Of a stretch of DNA of 46,108 bases, positions 10,332-22,500 are shown piece by piece (position 1 is the stretch's first letter; each line of letters starts with the position of its first letter). The DNA is from Diphasiastrum complanatum (Eukaryota; Streptophyta; Lycopodiopsida; Lycopodiales; Lycopodiaceae). Under the pieces are notes generated by a model that was given only the letters and a program-made list of their open reading frames with translations, was not told the DNA's origin and ran no database searches. The position numbers and the translations under genes were made by a program. The DNA is taken from the NCBI GenBank assembly GCA_029204225.1, contig CM055097.1, forward strand, positions 40,502,920-40,549,027, given 5' to 3'.

Positions 10332-10976
10332 TGTTGAATTTCACACGTGTGGATTGTCCACTACATGTACTTGTGATCTCCTAAGGTGTGTAGATGCACC
10401 AAGATCAAGAATAGATTGAGATTCAGGATCTATCTTTGATTCTATGGCAAAAACACACTACTACATGCATTCAATCACTTCCAACTCTCACTCACACGTG
10501 TGGGAAGTATTCAAAAAATAATCTAAGTAAAAACAAGCTGCTCTCCTCGGGTAGAGAGAGAAAAAGCATCATGAGCTCTCGAGCAGAGAGAGAAAGCTAA
10601 AAATCCAATAACTCACAAAATCCATGAAATCACCACATCAATTAGATCCAAAATGAGGAGTACAATGATACTAGTAGATCCACTAGCTACCACTATGCTT
10701 AACTATGATTGGACCATACTTTGTCACCTCTTGATTCTATTGGACCATTGATCCATGCACCTCTTAATTCTATTGGACTATATTCAAGCACACCTCAATT
10801 TCCTATTAGACCTCACAAGGTTCCACCTCTAAATCCTATTGGACCTCTTGGAATTCATCAAACAAAAGCTTTACACTTGTCTACACTCTAATTGGCAGGT
10901 TTTTAGCCTCTTACTCTATTTTGGCTCAATAGGGCATTACAAGTGGAAATGCAATTTGCCATCTATGCCAAATTTA
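10332..10976 (-). repeat. 3' LTR of copia B, inner end replaced by repeat R
   Basis: It matches 13377-14024 with few mismatches, from TGTTGAA to GCCAAATTTA, where repeat R begins. The terminal TTCCTATCAACA of the intact copy is missing. CACACGTGTG occurs at 10342-10351 and 10493-10502. Two GTAGAGAGAG/GCAGAGAGAG motifs lie at about 10551 and 10582. Confidence 0.92.
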
Positions 10977-11760
10977 TGTGAAAAATGCAAAAATAAGCTT
11001 GGTAGAGGCCAAAAATCTTGTATATAGATAAACACACATGTGTGGAGCCTGTTCCCACGTGTGAAAATAGTGTACTTGTCATGTACCATAATCATATAGG
11101 ATGTACATATGATTTAATTCAAGTTCTAGTGGCTAAAAAGGCCAAAAACTAGTTTTCTAGACATATGACACATGGCATTAGTCTATTGCTTGCATGAGCC
11201 ACATCCTTTGGTTAGGTGTCACATCCCATGTGTAGAGGACAGCTCACATGTGTGGAATAAGCTGAAGTAGACGAATTTTGACTTCTAGAAGATTTTCAAG
11301 TAGATCTCCATATAGAAGGAAAATGGACCAAAAGTGCTCAAAATAGAAGGTTTTGTCCAAGTGTCAGTTTTGCATGATGAATCATCATATGACAAAGCAC
11401 CTTCACACATGTGGGATCAAAGGGATGATCAGTACCACGAGATTTCACTTATTGTATATATAGAGCCACATTTGGCCATAATCAGTGTGAGACACCAATC
11501 ATGGTTTTGGAAGCAATTTTGAGTGATTCTCTTTATTTGTCTACATTTGTTTTGATTGTTTTGAGGTTCTATCAATGTGTACTTAATTTTCAGGTTGGAG
11601 TACGTACTCAGACAGTGTTTCACACGTGTCAAACCAGAAAGTACACTTACCTTCAATTAATGATTGTTGTTGTTAGGATTTTGTGTCTAGAATTGATCTA
11701 GATTGATCTTAATCTGAAGTAGATTGATAGATCAAGTAATCTGACAACCAATCCCTCTTG
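10977..11760 (+). repeat. Repeat R, copy 1 (784 bp)
   Basis: It begins TGTGAAAAATGC and ends CAATCCCTCTTG. It is almost collinear with 37771-38554, the same length, with roughly 27 mismatches by eye. The copy at 37771 directly follows a polypurine tract, so the start is an LTR start. It contains a TATA-like TATATATAG at 11455-11463 and several CACATGTG/CACACGTGTC palindromes. The right end lacks the usual CA, so the exact LTR boundary is unresolved. It contains no gene. Confidence 0.88.
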
Positions 11761-12620
11761 AGGATCAGATTAGGATCCACTCTTGGTCCTTTTGATCCTA
11801 ATGCAAGTATCTCATCATTCTTCTTGATAGTGTAAGTATCAACATTGAATTTTACATCAAGGCCATTATCAAGCAATTGGCCAACACCAATAAGATTCTT
11901 GGTAAGCTTAGGTACATAAAGAACTTTAGAGAGAGAAAGAACTTTAGAGGATGCAAGCTTCAAGGGAATATTCCCTATGCCTTCAATAGGACATTCAAAA
12001 TCATTTGCAGTGTATATTGATTTCTTGACTCCATCATAAGGTGCTATAGAAGAGAAAGAGTCCTTGGAGCTACACATATGTGAAGAGGCTCCACTATCAA
12101 TATACCATAGGCCGTCTTTATTGAAAGGAGTAGATGAGAAACTAGAGACCATAAGATATCCCTCTCCATCACTTGCAATAGTGTCTTCCTTCTCATTGGT
12201 AATGTTGGCTTGCTTGAGTTGATTCTTCTTCTTGAAGCAATTGGTGGCATAATGACCTTTCTTGCCACAATAAAAGCACCTGATCTTCTTCTTGAGCTTG
12301 GATGATGAAGCATTAGAGGAATCATCTTCCTCCTCATCTTTGTCTTTGGATTTGACTTTGTCCTTGCTTGAGGATTGTTGATGTTGGTTCTTGCTCCTCC
12401 CTTTGTGCTTATCCTTGGCAAAGAGAGCTTTGCCATCATTATGAGTGAGAGAAAGCTTGTCCATCCTCAAGAGCTTGTACTCTTGTCTTGATTCTTCCAA
12501 AGTTATGTCCATCACGTCTTGAAGGATCAAGATGGACTCCATCCTCATTTTCCAAATTGAATAGTTTGAAGTGGTCAATCTTTCACTTGGTTCCAACAAG
12601 GATGAACCCATTGAAGACAT
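11709..12620 (-). pseudogene. Copia B: Gag/protease frame with an internal in-frame deletion
   Basis: The likely start is the ATG at 12620 (MSSMGSSLLEPSERLT); the frame is open upstream to 12674. The first 40 or so residues match the Gag start of elements A and C (NYSIWKMRMES). The sequence then jumps directly to the Gag segment EESRQEYKLLRMDKLSL, which in C lies about 145 residues later. A CCHC knuckle (CFYCGKKGHYATNC) and a protease site (WYIDSGASSHM) follow, as does the C-terminal half of the protease. The last 17 or so codons (KRDWLSDYLIYQSTSD) come from the end of repeat R, so the stop is supplied by a different element. No integrase or polymerase is present. The capsid domain is largely deleted, yet the frame is intact. 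Confidence 0.82.
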
Positions 12621-13363
12621 TTGAAGTGAAGAAAACTCAAATGATGAACAATAAATGTTGCTACACACTTTCAATGGGATCCAATAATAGAGTACTATCT
12701 CCTCCTATGAAAAATCTTGCAAGTATTTGTGAATTGATTCTCACTAGCTAGACAAATCTCTCTAAAACAAGACCTATTTCACATCAAATGATGGAGTATA
12801 GGCAAATTTAGGATCAAACATTCTTAGCACGTGTGAAGTATTCTAAGAAACCAAATTTGACTCAAATACAATGATATTGCATGAAACAAAATGGCTAAGA
12901 TATCAAAATAGTGCCTAGATCACATATAGATGAGATTGGCAAGCATACAACTGTATGTTTGGATCAACCAAGCAATCTCTTGACCAAACCAAATGTGTCC
13001 ACCCAGGTCTAGGTGCCCTATCTAACTCTCTTCAAAAGCTTATAACTTTTGATTGGCTCAACCAAATGGAATGAAACTGATTGCATCAGAAATTAGACAA
13101 AAATAGCTTCAAAACAAGCTATCAAGCAAGATAAATGGATCAAGCATGAGAGAGAACTTCCAAACTGAAATTGGATGTTCCTCACACGTGTCTGAGCACC
13201 TGATTCCATACAATACTAGGTCAGATCCAATCAATGTCCTTTTGATCTCTTTTGATCCAAGATTGAACAAGATAGCTAGGAAAATGGGCCTTGACAACTT
13301 CTAGCTCAAGATTGATGAAAATTTTTCACTTAGATGGATCAAAATGCATGGTAACCTTAGGTA
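12621..13363 (-). other. Copia B untranslated leader
   Basis: Non-coding sequence between gag and the primer-binding site. It carries two further CACGTGTG-type palindromes, at about 12830 and 13183. Confidence 0.7.
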
Positions 13364-13376
13364 GGCTCTGATACTA
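13364..13376 (-). promoter_or_regulatory. Primer-binding site of copia B, one mismatch
   Basis: The minus strand reads TAGTATCAGAGCC directly beside the LTR, against TGGTATCAGAGCC in the other elements. Confidence 0.85.
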
Positions 13377-14036
13377 TGTTGAAGTTCACACGTGTGGATT
13401 GTCCACTACATGTACTTGTGATCTCCTAAGGTGTGTAGATGCACCAAGATCAAGACTAGATTGAGATTCAAGATCTATCTTTGATTCTATGGCAAAAACA
13501 CACTACTCCATGCATTCAATCACTTCCAACTCTCACTCACATGTGTGGGAAGTATTCAAAAAATAATCTAAGTAAAAACAAGCTGCTCTCATCGGGTAGA
13601 GAGAGAAAAAGCATTATAAGCTCTCGAGTAGAGAGAGAAATCTAGAAATCCAATAACTCACAAAATCCTTGAAATCACCACATCAATTAGATCCAAAATG
13701 AGGAGTACAATGATACTAGTAGATCCACTAGCTACCACTATGCTTAACTATGATTGGACCATACTTTGTCACCTCTTGATCCTATTGGACCATTGATCCA
13801 TGCACCTCTTAATTCTATTGGACTATATTCAAGCACACCTCAATTTCCTATTTGACCTCACAAGGTTCCACCTCTAAATCCTATTGGACCTCTTGGAATT
13901 CATCAAACAAAAGCTTTACACTTGTCTACACTCTAATTGGCACGTGTTTAGCCTCTTATTCTATTTTGGCTCAATAGTGGCATTACAAGTGGAAATGCAT
14001 AATTTGCCATTTATGCCAAATTTATTCCTATCAACA
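13377..14036 (-). repeat. 5' LTR of copia B (660 bp)
   Basis: It starts TGTTGA and ends TCAACA, a perfect six-base terminal inverted repeat. CACACGTGTG is at 13387-13396, and a second palindrome at about 13540 is mutated to CACATGTGTG. Two CTCTC...GAGAGAG blocks are at 13587-13615 and 13621-13637. Confidence 0.93.
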
Positions 14037-15720
14037 TCCTACACCTAGATGCTTGTTGTAAAAAACATAAGACCCCTATATCTAACATAGATAATCTTTT
14101 TCAATTCTTCACAAAAAGGCAAAGGGCGGTATGGGACGTCCAATGCCCAAGGGGGCCAGCGCTTTTCTACGCTATCGCCACAGGACTTGGAGCGGACAAA
14201 GAAAGAGAACCTTTGCTTTGGCTGTCTAGGGCGGCATAGGGGGAAGGAGTGTCCTCGCAATCCCTCATGGACCGCCTACAGTTTGCAAGGTGAGGAGGCA
14301 GATCCTATGAAAATTGAGGAATTGAGACAAGAAGAATTTCTTGATGTTCCACGGTTGATGAACGTGTCGGTGATTCGGAAGGTGGACTCGGTTCCTTTGT
14401 CACAATTGTCAAGAACGGCACAACACGAGTATCAGTTTTCTTGCACTTCTTTGATTGTTATGCGTGGACAGCTGTGTGGTAGAGATGTTTTGATTCTATT
14501 TGACATTGGGTCCTCACATAACATCATTAACTCCACTTTGATTAAACGGTTGAGAGTGAGCACACAACCATCCCTGTACCAGTACACAGTCGAAATGGTT
14601 GATGGAAAGGGTGTGGAAGTGTGGGATGCCAAGGTTGTGGGTCTCTAACCATTCAGAGCTATACTAACGAGTTAGATTTTGAGATTACCCATTTGGCTCG
14701 CTTTGATGTGGTGCTTGGAATTTGTTGGCATGTGGCTAAGAAACCCTAGATCGCTTGGGATACTCATGTGTATGAGTTCCAGCATGATGGTAGGATTCAC
14801 TCCCTGCGTGGAGAGCCTGATATGCCTCTAGGGCCTTTGATCACGGCGACGCAGCTGCGTAAGGTTCAGTGTAGTGCATGTATGTTTGTTTCTTGTATGA
14901 TATGTCTGTTTCTGCTAATGAGTCTGATGTATGTCAAGAACAAACTAACCTTACTAAAAACCTAAATCGTCAAATTAGGGAGGAGTTTCAAATGTGTTCA
15001 CCAATGAACTTCCATCTATTTTACCCCCTAAAAGAAATGTGGAGCATAGAATCGAGTTAATTTCTGGATCATCTCCTATTAATAGACCACCTTATAGAAT
15101 GAGTCTGAAAGTGGAGGAAGAGGTTAGAAGCATGATTGAGGACTATCTTGCCAAGGGGCAAGTAAGACCTAGCTTCTCCCCCTTTGCCTCTCCGATCATT
15201 CTGGTAAAAAAGAAGGATGGGTCTTGGAGAATGTGTGTGGACTATCGAGGCTTGAACAAGATTACTGTGGAGCATCGATATCCTATGCCACGTATAGATG
15301 ATCTTTTGGATGCCCTCCATGGTGCTACAGTGTTTAGCAAAATTGACCTAAAGTGTGGTTACCACCAGGTGAGAGTTTGAGAAGAGGATGTGCATAAAAC
15401 TGCCTTCCGGACTCGTTTTGGACACTATGAATTTTTAGTTATGCCCTTTGGATTGACTAACGCCCCTACAAAATTTAGGATGTTAATGAACGATGTGCTT
15501 AGCCCATTTATGGGCAAGAAACGTAGCTGCACCATTGACCGATATGTTACAGAAAAATAAATGGAAAGAGTGGACGAAAGTTTAACAGCAAAATTTTGAT
15601 GCCTTGAAACAAGCTGTGGCTGACTTTGTCACTTTAAAAATTGTTGACCCTCAAAAACCATTTGTCATGGAAACGGATGCAAGTGACATCACCGTTGGGA
15701 CAGTTTTGATGACGTGCAAG
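14037..15720 (+). pseudogene. Gypsy 1: zinc knuckle, protease, RT and RNase H remnant (Tekay/Del-like)
   Basis: The domains run in the Ty3/gypsy order. A zinc knuckle variant, CFGCLGRHRGKEC, lies at about 14210-14250 and has one residue fewer before the His than the canonical form. A protease follows whose DSG is changed to DIG (LFDIGSSHN, about 14500), then a stop near 14648. RT starts at about 15060 ([15 protein letters not shown], then [14 protein letters not shown], then [15 protein letters not shown]), with a TGA at about 15378. RT resumes with [13 protein letters not shown], then jumps near 15510 straight to the region just before RNase H (ALKQAVADFV, METDASD). The segment with the YxDD catalytic motif is deleted. 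The right end stops at about 15720, where TNP2 sequence begins. It is inactive. Confidence 0.88.
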
Positions 15721-15742
15721 CACACGAGAGCCACCACTTTCC

Positions 15743-16300
15743 TTGCATAGACCACCCGTGGACTTGCACGAAGATATGTCCCAAGAAGACATAGTACACG
15801 AGGATGTGCCATTCACAAGACATGATCACGAGGGGGATATGGATGACATGATGGATGCATTCTTCACGAACCCACCAGAGGCCACAAGGGAAGAAGAGAT
15901 GATGTGTGGCTTGGCATCCACTCCTTTGTATGAGGGTGGAAAAATGTCAAAGTTGCAAACTTGTTTGTTACTTTTGAACTTAAAAACTAAGTACAAGTGG
16001 TCGGATGCGATTGTCACAGAGTTATTTGGATAACTTTGTGAGCATCTTGTGTGTTATAGACAAACTGATCTCATCTCATTTTATTTTTTCATGCGTTGCA
16101 AAAAACTATATATAACTAATTACATAAACATATATTTTGTCGTAGTTTGCTACAACATGGCGGCGTCTCGACAAAAAGCCAAGAAAATGCTATCTGCGGT
16201 CGACATGGATTACAAGAGTATTCATGCATGTCCCAATGATTGCCTCTTATATTGAGATGACTTTGAGGAGGCAAGCACGTATCCACCTTGCATGCCAAAC
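15743..16300 (+). pseudogene. CACTA TNP2 N-terminal fragment
   Basis: An acidic leader (DMDDMMDAFF) is followed by MSKLQTCLLLLNLKTKYKW and SDAIVTELFG. After a gap of roughly 120 AT-rich bases, probably an intron (about 16034-16150), come AKKMLSAVDMDYKSIHACPN and DCLLY, then a stop, DDFEEAS and TYPPC. This is the N-terminal signature of plant TNP2 proteins, in which the IHACPNDCxLY block precedes a CPxC motif. Homology ends near 16295 and the transposase core is not found here. A TGA replaces the residue after DCLLY. It may belong to the same ancestral gene as the pieces at 7787-9656 and 26901-27795. Confidence 0.82.
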
Positions 16301-16735
16301 CATCCATTACCTAATGTCCATGCATGTCAGACTTGATTCTTGCATGTCGTCATGCCATCCAATGCTTAATGACTATGCATGCTCCATTCTTGATCATTAA
16401 GTTTTTGCATGTCATAAGAAACCTCTTTCCTTTTTATGAGATTCTTTAACATCCAAAAGTTGGTTAACATCTGAATGATGTATGTATTTGGCCTTGGGCC
16501 ATTTGATCTTGCATAGTCTAAAAGCAAAATCCTTCTGGGGGGGGCTCCCCATCTTGACCCCTCAGCAAGTCTCATGAATGAATGCCTTTGTGATTGAATG
16601 ATAAAATTACTTTGTTAAGCTTTGAGTTCTTTTTGGATTTGTTCATCAGTGTTATGTTGATTTGTTTCTTTCTAAGACGCAATGTTTAAGTCAAGACTTT
16701 AGAATTTAGGATTCCTTCACTTCGAGTTCACAGTT
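16301..16735 (+). repeat. Probable 5' LTR-side sequence of gypsy D
   Basis: Non-coding sequence with many TGCATG/CATGCA words and a G8 run near 16538. It ends TTCACA at about 16727-16732, just before a primer-binding site, so it should include the 5' LTR. I cannot match it to the sequence after the polypurine tract at 26094, so its limits are uncertain. Confidence 0.4.
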
Positions 16736-16748
16736 TGGTATCAGAGCC
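16736..16748 (+). promoter_or_regulatory. Primer-binding site of gypsy D
   Basis: TGGTATCAGAGCC on the plus strand, complementary to initiator-Met tRNA. Confidence 0.92.
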
Positions 16749-16831
16749 AAGGTCTACTATTTTTCTTTCTTTGTGAATTTGATGTGAAGGTCATGGGTTT
16801 ATCTCTTTAAATTTTGCACAAGAGATAGGAG

Positions 16832-18174
16832 TTGCTTCTTTTACCGAATCTATGCTTAAAGCTAAAGGTGCTTTTGTCAAATGGTGATGCAAACATTTAC
16901 CCTGTAATTGAAAAACTTAAGCTCCAAATCTCCGACTACTATGAACCTATAGAATTCATGGTAGGTCCTTTGCAAGGAGTAGATGTAATCTTAGGCATGC
17001 CTTGGCACAAAATGCACAATCATCTAGTGGACTACAATAAGCATTTGATTTAGTGGAAGCACAAAGGTAAAGAAATTAGTGTGCATGCAGGACAAAGTGG
17101 TGAAACAATTCTTTTGGTAAGCCATATTCAAGTATCAAAAGTACTAAAAAAGACAGTATTTTCTTATTTGTTGTTTGTTCAAAGTATGGATGAATATGTT
17201 GATGGAAATGCACATTCTTTGAACCAAAGTAGAAAAGACGTTTTATTAAAGTATTCTTCTTGTTTTTCTAATGAGCTACCAAAGTCCTTACCCCCTGAAA
17301 GGCATGAAGATCATACGATAAACATTAATCCTGGAAGTTCCATACCCAATAGACCTCCATATAGGGTAAGCCATTCTCAACAAGAAGAATTTCTAAGAAA
17401 ATTAATGACTTGTTAGAGAAAGGCCTTATAAAACCTAGTAATTCCCCCTATTGCTCTCCTGTGCTTTTGGTACAAAAGAAAGATGGGAGTTTTAGAATGT
17501 GTGTGGACTATCATGTTTTAAACAAGATTACAGTTAAGAACCATTTTCCTATTCCAAGGATAGATGACATTATTGATAGGATAAATGGATCTTGTATATT
17601 TAGTAGAATAGATTTGACAAGTGGATACCACCAAATCCGAGTAGCTCCAGAAGATGTCCATAAAACTGCTTTCAAGACTAACTCAGGCCTTTATGAATTT
17701 TTAGTGGTACCATTTGGTCTAACTAGTGCTCCCGCAACATTCAATATAATGATGGAACGAGTGTTTCGACCCCATAGACATTTTGTAGGAACATTCTTTG
17801 ATGATATCTTAGTCTTTAGTGCAAATGAAGAAGAACATAAAAGACATCTAGATATCGTCCTTAGAACCCTACAAGAAAACTCACTTCTCATAAAAGTAAA
17901 GAAAAGTGAATTCTTCCTAGAGAAGATACATTTTCTAGGACATATGATTTCTAAGAAAGGAATACATGAACTCACTAAGAAGAGGGTAAAATTCCATTGG
18001 TATAAGAAAGAGCAAAATGCCTTTGATACTTTAAAGCACACCCTTACCACGGGACCCGTCCTAATCATTCCCGACCTTCATAAGCCTTTCTTTGTGGAAG
18101 TAGATGCAAGTCTTGACTGTATTGGGGCAGTCCTAAACCAACAAGGTCATGTTGTAGCCTTTGAAAGTAGATGA
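16832..18174 (+). pseudogene. Gypsy D: protease tail and reverse transcriptase
   Basis: 16832-17053 encodes the protease C-terminus (VDVILGMPWHKMHNHLVDYN) up to a TAG. RT begins in the frame of 17081-17416 (SLPPERHEDHTININPGSS, PNRPPYR), shifts frame at about 17405, and continues to 18174 with SPVLLVQKKDGS, FRMCVDYHVLNKIT, FSRIDLTSGYHQIRV, EFLVVPFGLTSAPATF and the catalytic FFDDILVFS (the usual pattern is Y/F-x-DD). The thumb/connection is shortened: GIHELTKKRVKFHWYKKEQ lacks about 45 residues normally found between the palm and the FHW segment. It then enters RNase H (FFVEVDASLDCIGAVL). Confidence 0.9.
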
Positions 18175-18832
18175 CTTTAAGAGGTAGAAGTACAATATAA
18201 TATATATATATATAGGAACTTTTGGCCATTATTCATGCCCTTAAGTTATGGAAGCACTATCTTCTAGAAAATGATTTCCTAGTTAGATCATCAAAGTCTT
18301 AGGTATTTTCTCACCCAATAATTAATTCGAGAAAAACATTTAAAATGGGCTAACTACCTTAGTACCTTCCATATTCAATTACTTCATCATCAGGGAAAGG
18401 ATAATAAGGTCGCCGATGCATTATCAAGAATCCCCAAAGTCAACCATATTTCCCTAGCATATCATGAAGATTTCCTTCCTATGAAAAATATGTATGCTAG
18501 TGATCTAGACTTCCAACATATCTTTGAAATACTTGAAAGAAATCAAAGTCATAAAGACTATGTTTTGAAATAAGGTTATTTATTTAAAGAAGATAAGCTA
18601 TGTATTACCATAGCTTTTAGAACCAAGATCCTTCAAGAAACTCATAGTCCACCCTATGCAGGACATAGGGGAATACCTTCAACTTTGGAATCTTTGAAGA
18701 GATTCTTTTATTGGCCTACCATGCATCGAGACACAAGGCATTTTATGAATGCATGTCTAGTATATCAACATAATAAGGACGAGCGAGGATTAAAAACTCT
18801 AGGACTACTTCATCCCTGCCAATTCTTGAATC
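18175..18832 (+). pseudogene. Gypsy D: RNase H remainder and integrase HHCC domain
   Basis: With several stops, this stretch continues from RNase H to the D-A-L-S-R-I-P block (near 18415-18435). It then reaches the integrase zinc-binding domain (PPYAGHRG, FFYWPTMHRDT, FMNACLVYQH), where the second cysteine position appears lost. A (TA)n run at about 18196-18213 sits inside RNase H. The frame is cut at 18832 by copia C. Confidence 0.8.
18828..18832. repeat. Target-site duplication of copia C, left copy
   Basis: GAATC directly precedes the left LTR and is repeated exactly at 24991-24995. Confidence 0.92.
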
Positions 18833-19514
18833 TATAAAAATTATAGCAAATAAGGATCCTAAAACACTTGAAATGATGAGGGAAACAATAGATTATGATT
18901 TCATAAGATTAGCACAAGTTGAACCATCAAAATCCATCAAAAATCTATGCTTGAACCTCACTAAATGGCCCAAATCCTTGAAGAAGGCTTCACACGTGTG
19001 AAAGTACGGCCTCCCACAGTCTGAGTACTGTACACCAGACCTACATTCAATCCTATAATCATTAGTAATCACAAGTACTCAAACAATTATGAACATAGAG
19101 AGCAATTGCACCATTATGAGAGAAAAATCATGAAATTGCTTGATTGATTTTGGTGAGATATCATCACCTATATATACATGATCCATCACGGTTTTGGGCA
19201 GGTATGAGTAGCCCTAAACCTATCCCTAATGCTAATTTTGGTGGATCTTTCATCCCTACCAATTTAGGGTTGGAATCTTGGAGATCCCTCAACAATGCAA
19301 AAGTTACCAAAAATAGCTCCTATTTTTTCTCCCTTGTATCTAAGCATAATTTGGACTCATTCCAAAGGTTCTAACACTTAGGTCTACTTGAGAACATCCT
19401 TATGAATGGAATCCTATGCTATTTGGCACGTGTGACAAGCCACATCATGACCATCTAACTATTTACAAGTCATATGACCAAAACTAGTCAAGCTAGAATT
19501 GTGAATTTTTAACA
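18833..19514 (-). repeat. 3' LTR of copia C (682 bp)
   Basis: Near-identical to 24309-24990. On the plus strand the outer end reads TATAAAAATT where the other copy has TGTAAAAATT. CACACGTGTG is at 18991-19000, and a CACGTGTG is at about 19427. Confidence 0.97.
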
Positions 19515-19525
19515 CTCCTCCTCAC
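19515..19525 (-). promoter_or_regulatory. Polypurine tract of copia C
   Basis: The minus strand reads GTGAGGAGGAG immediately before the 3' LTR. This is the plus-strand DNA primer in reverse transcription. Confidence 0.88.
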
Positions 19526-19528
19526 TAT

Positions 19529-22500
19529 CTAGCTTGGTTCAATCATTGCTTTACTAATCACTCCAAGTGATGATCTGAACTTCATAAAAGGTGTCTTTTG
19601 AAGTGGTTTAGTAAGTAGATCAGCTACACATTCATTGCTTGGAACATGCTCCAAAGCAATCTCCTTGGCTTGCACCATTTCTCTTCCAAAGTGATGGCAT
19701 ATCTCAATGTGCTTAGATCTTGCATGGAAGATTGGGTTAGATGCAAGGTGTTGGGCTGATATATTGTCATTGTAGATGATTGGTGCCTCCTCTGAATCCA
19801 TGATCTTTAGTTCCACCAATAATCTCTTGATCCAAAGTACTTCCTTGGTAGTGGTTGTCAAAGCTTTGTACTCGGCCTCGGTTGAAGATAGAGATATAGT
19901 TTCTTGCTTTTTTGAAAGCCATGAAACCACACCTTCTCCTATGAAAGTTGAATAGGCACTTGTTGATTTCCTATCCCTCTTGTCCCCTGCAAAATCTGAA
20001 TCACTAAATGCATGAAGGTTAATCACATCTCCTCTATATAGAATCCCAAAATCCAATGTACCCGAGATGTATCTTAGAATCCTCTTAGCCTTTTTCCAAT
20101 GGATATTCAATGGCTTTTGCATGGATTGGCTCAACCTACATACACTAAAGCTAAGATCTGGTCTAGTTACAGTGATCCACATTAAGGAACCTATAAGTTG
20201 CCTAAACAAAGTGATGTCCATGAAGGATCTTTCATCATCTTCATTTGGCACTTTTACATCTTGCTCCATTGGTGTGTCAACACTTTTGCATACTTCCATC
20301 TTAAACTTCTTCAAAAGACTTTGAGCATAGTTTACTTGACTTATAAAGATAAAATCAGACCCTCTAAGTACTTCTATGCCTAAGATGAAGTGAAGACACC
20401 CTAGATCTACCATCTTGAACTCTAAGGATAGATCTATCTTGATTTTTTCAATACCATCAACACTATTTCCACTAATGATGATGTCATCTACATAAATTAG
20501 TAAAAGTACAATACCAACATCATCAAACTTAATGTAAAGAGTGGGATCATATTCACTTTGAACAAAAGAAAGTGAAATAAGATAGCAATGTAGTCTTGAA
20601 TTCCAAGATCTCGAGGCTTGCTTCAAGCCATAGATGCTTCTTTGGAGATGGCATACTTTGTTCTCCATTCCATGCTTGATGAACCCTTGTGGCTGCTCCA
20701 TATAGATATCCTCTTCCAAAAAACCATTCAAGAAAGCATTAGAGACATCCATTTGACATAGAATCCATCCAAAATGTGATGCAAGTGCAATGATTAGTCT
20801 TATTGTGACCATCTTGGCCACGGGTGCAAAAGTTTCCTCATAGTCTATCCCTCTCTCTTGAGCATAACCTTTTGCAACTAATCTTGCTTTATGTTTGTTA
20901 ACACTCCCATTTGCATTCAACTTAAGCTTGAAGACCCACTTGCATCCTATTACATTCCTTTGAGGTCTCTCAACAAGCAACCAAGTTTCATTCTCAATCA
21001 AGGCATCATACTCATCCAACATAGCTTTATACCATTCTTTGGAGTTCAATGCATCTTCAACATTAGACGGCTCTTCAAAACTAGATAAAGCATAAGAAGT
21101 GGATGATATACCCTCAACTTGCTGTCCTTTGCCTTGATATGTGAGCCTTGATGGCTCCACTTTTGCCCTTGAAGATCTCCTTGGTGTGATAGGTGGGTTT
21201 GGTGCTTGCTCCTCCATGAGCTCCTCCTCAAAACCAAGATCTTGCTCCTCGGCCATCTTCTTCTTGATTGTTGGAGCACTTGAGCCTTCTTCAAGCATAT
21301 GCATATGATGTTCATCAAAGATTACATCCCTTGAAACAACAAATTTGCTCAAGGATGGGAGATAGACTTTGTAGCCCTTGCTTGAGCTTGCATATCCAAG
21401 CATGATCCCTCTTGTGGAAGATGGATCCTCCTTGGTTCTTGTTTCCAATGGCACATGCACATAACATATACACCCAAAAACTTTCAAGTGATTAAGATTG
21501 GGTTTCTTTCCATACAACATCTCATATGGAGTTTTGCCTTCAATTGCTTTGCAAGACACCCTATTCATCAAGTAGTTTGCACATACAAGAGACTCACCCC
21601 AAAAGGATTTGGGCAAACAAGCATCTAATCTTAAAGCCTTAGAACATTCACATAATGTTCTATTCCTTCTTTCAGCAACTCCATTTTGTTGAGGAGTGTA
21701 AGGACAAGAAGTCTCTTTCTTGATCCCTTCCTCCTCACAAAAGGCCTTGAACTCATTGGAGATGAATTCTCCACCATTGTCACTTCTAAGAATCTTGATG
21801 CTATGATTATGATGCTTTTCCACAAACAACTTGAACTTTACAAAAGTATCAAATACTTGAGACTTGAAGGAAAGTAAGAACACCCAACAATATCTTGAGT
21901 AGTCATCAATGAAGGTTAAAAACATGGATGAACCTCCATTAGATTTGGTGCTAGCAATGTGCACATCCGAGTGTATGAGTTCAAGAGGATGAGATGACTT
22001 TGTGATGGATTTAGGAAACACCTTCTTATGTGCCTTGGATAAGGCACAAGCTTCACAAACCTTGTCTTCCTTCCCAATAGACCTTGGTAGGCCTAAAGCA
22101 TACTCCTCCTTGATCATAGCCTCCATGGAACCCGAGTTGACATGTCCAAGTCTTTTGTGCCATAAAGTAAAGGTAGATATCTTGCTCTTCTCGGCCAACA
22201 TGACAACATTAGTATCCACAAATGCATCCAGCTTATAAAGTTTGCCAAGTCTAGTGGCCTTAGCCACTATCTTACCCTTCTTCTTGATGAAACATTCATT
22301 TGAAGCAAAGTCAACATTGAAGCCATTGTCTACCATTTGGCCAACACTTAGTAGATTCTTTGTTATTGTAGGAATGTACAAAACACCTTCTATGTTGATC
22401 TTTTTGGAAGATCCTAAGCAAAGGGGAATGCTACCAACTCCTTCAATCTTACAAGCTTCATCATTTGCTGTATAGATAGACTTTATAGGTCCATCATAAG

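Larger units (their letters stand above)
10332..14036 (-). mobile_element. Copia family B, chimeric non-autonomous element
   Basis: The element reads right to left: 5' LTR 13377-14036, degenerate primer-binding site, leader, gag/protease frame 12620-11709, a 784-bp copy of repeat R, then a 3' LTR (10332-10976) that lacks its last dozen bases. Integrase, RT, RNase H and the polypurine tract are gone. The bases flanking it (AAAAG on the left, TCCTA on the right) do not form a target duplication, so at least one end has been rearranged after insertion. It interrupts the gag region of gypsy 1. Confidence 0.85.

Noticed and set aside
15826-16017. Minus-strand frame opposite the TNP2 N-terminal fragment
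   Set aside because: It is a shadow of the plus-strand TNP2 sequence, which has clear family motifs.
17691-18068. 125-codon minus-strand frame opposite the gypsy D reverse transcriptase
   Set aside because: It is antisense to well-conserved RT motifs and has no motif of its own.
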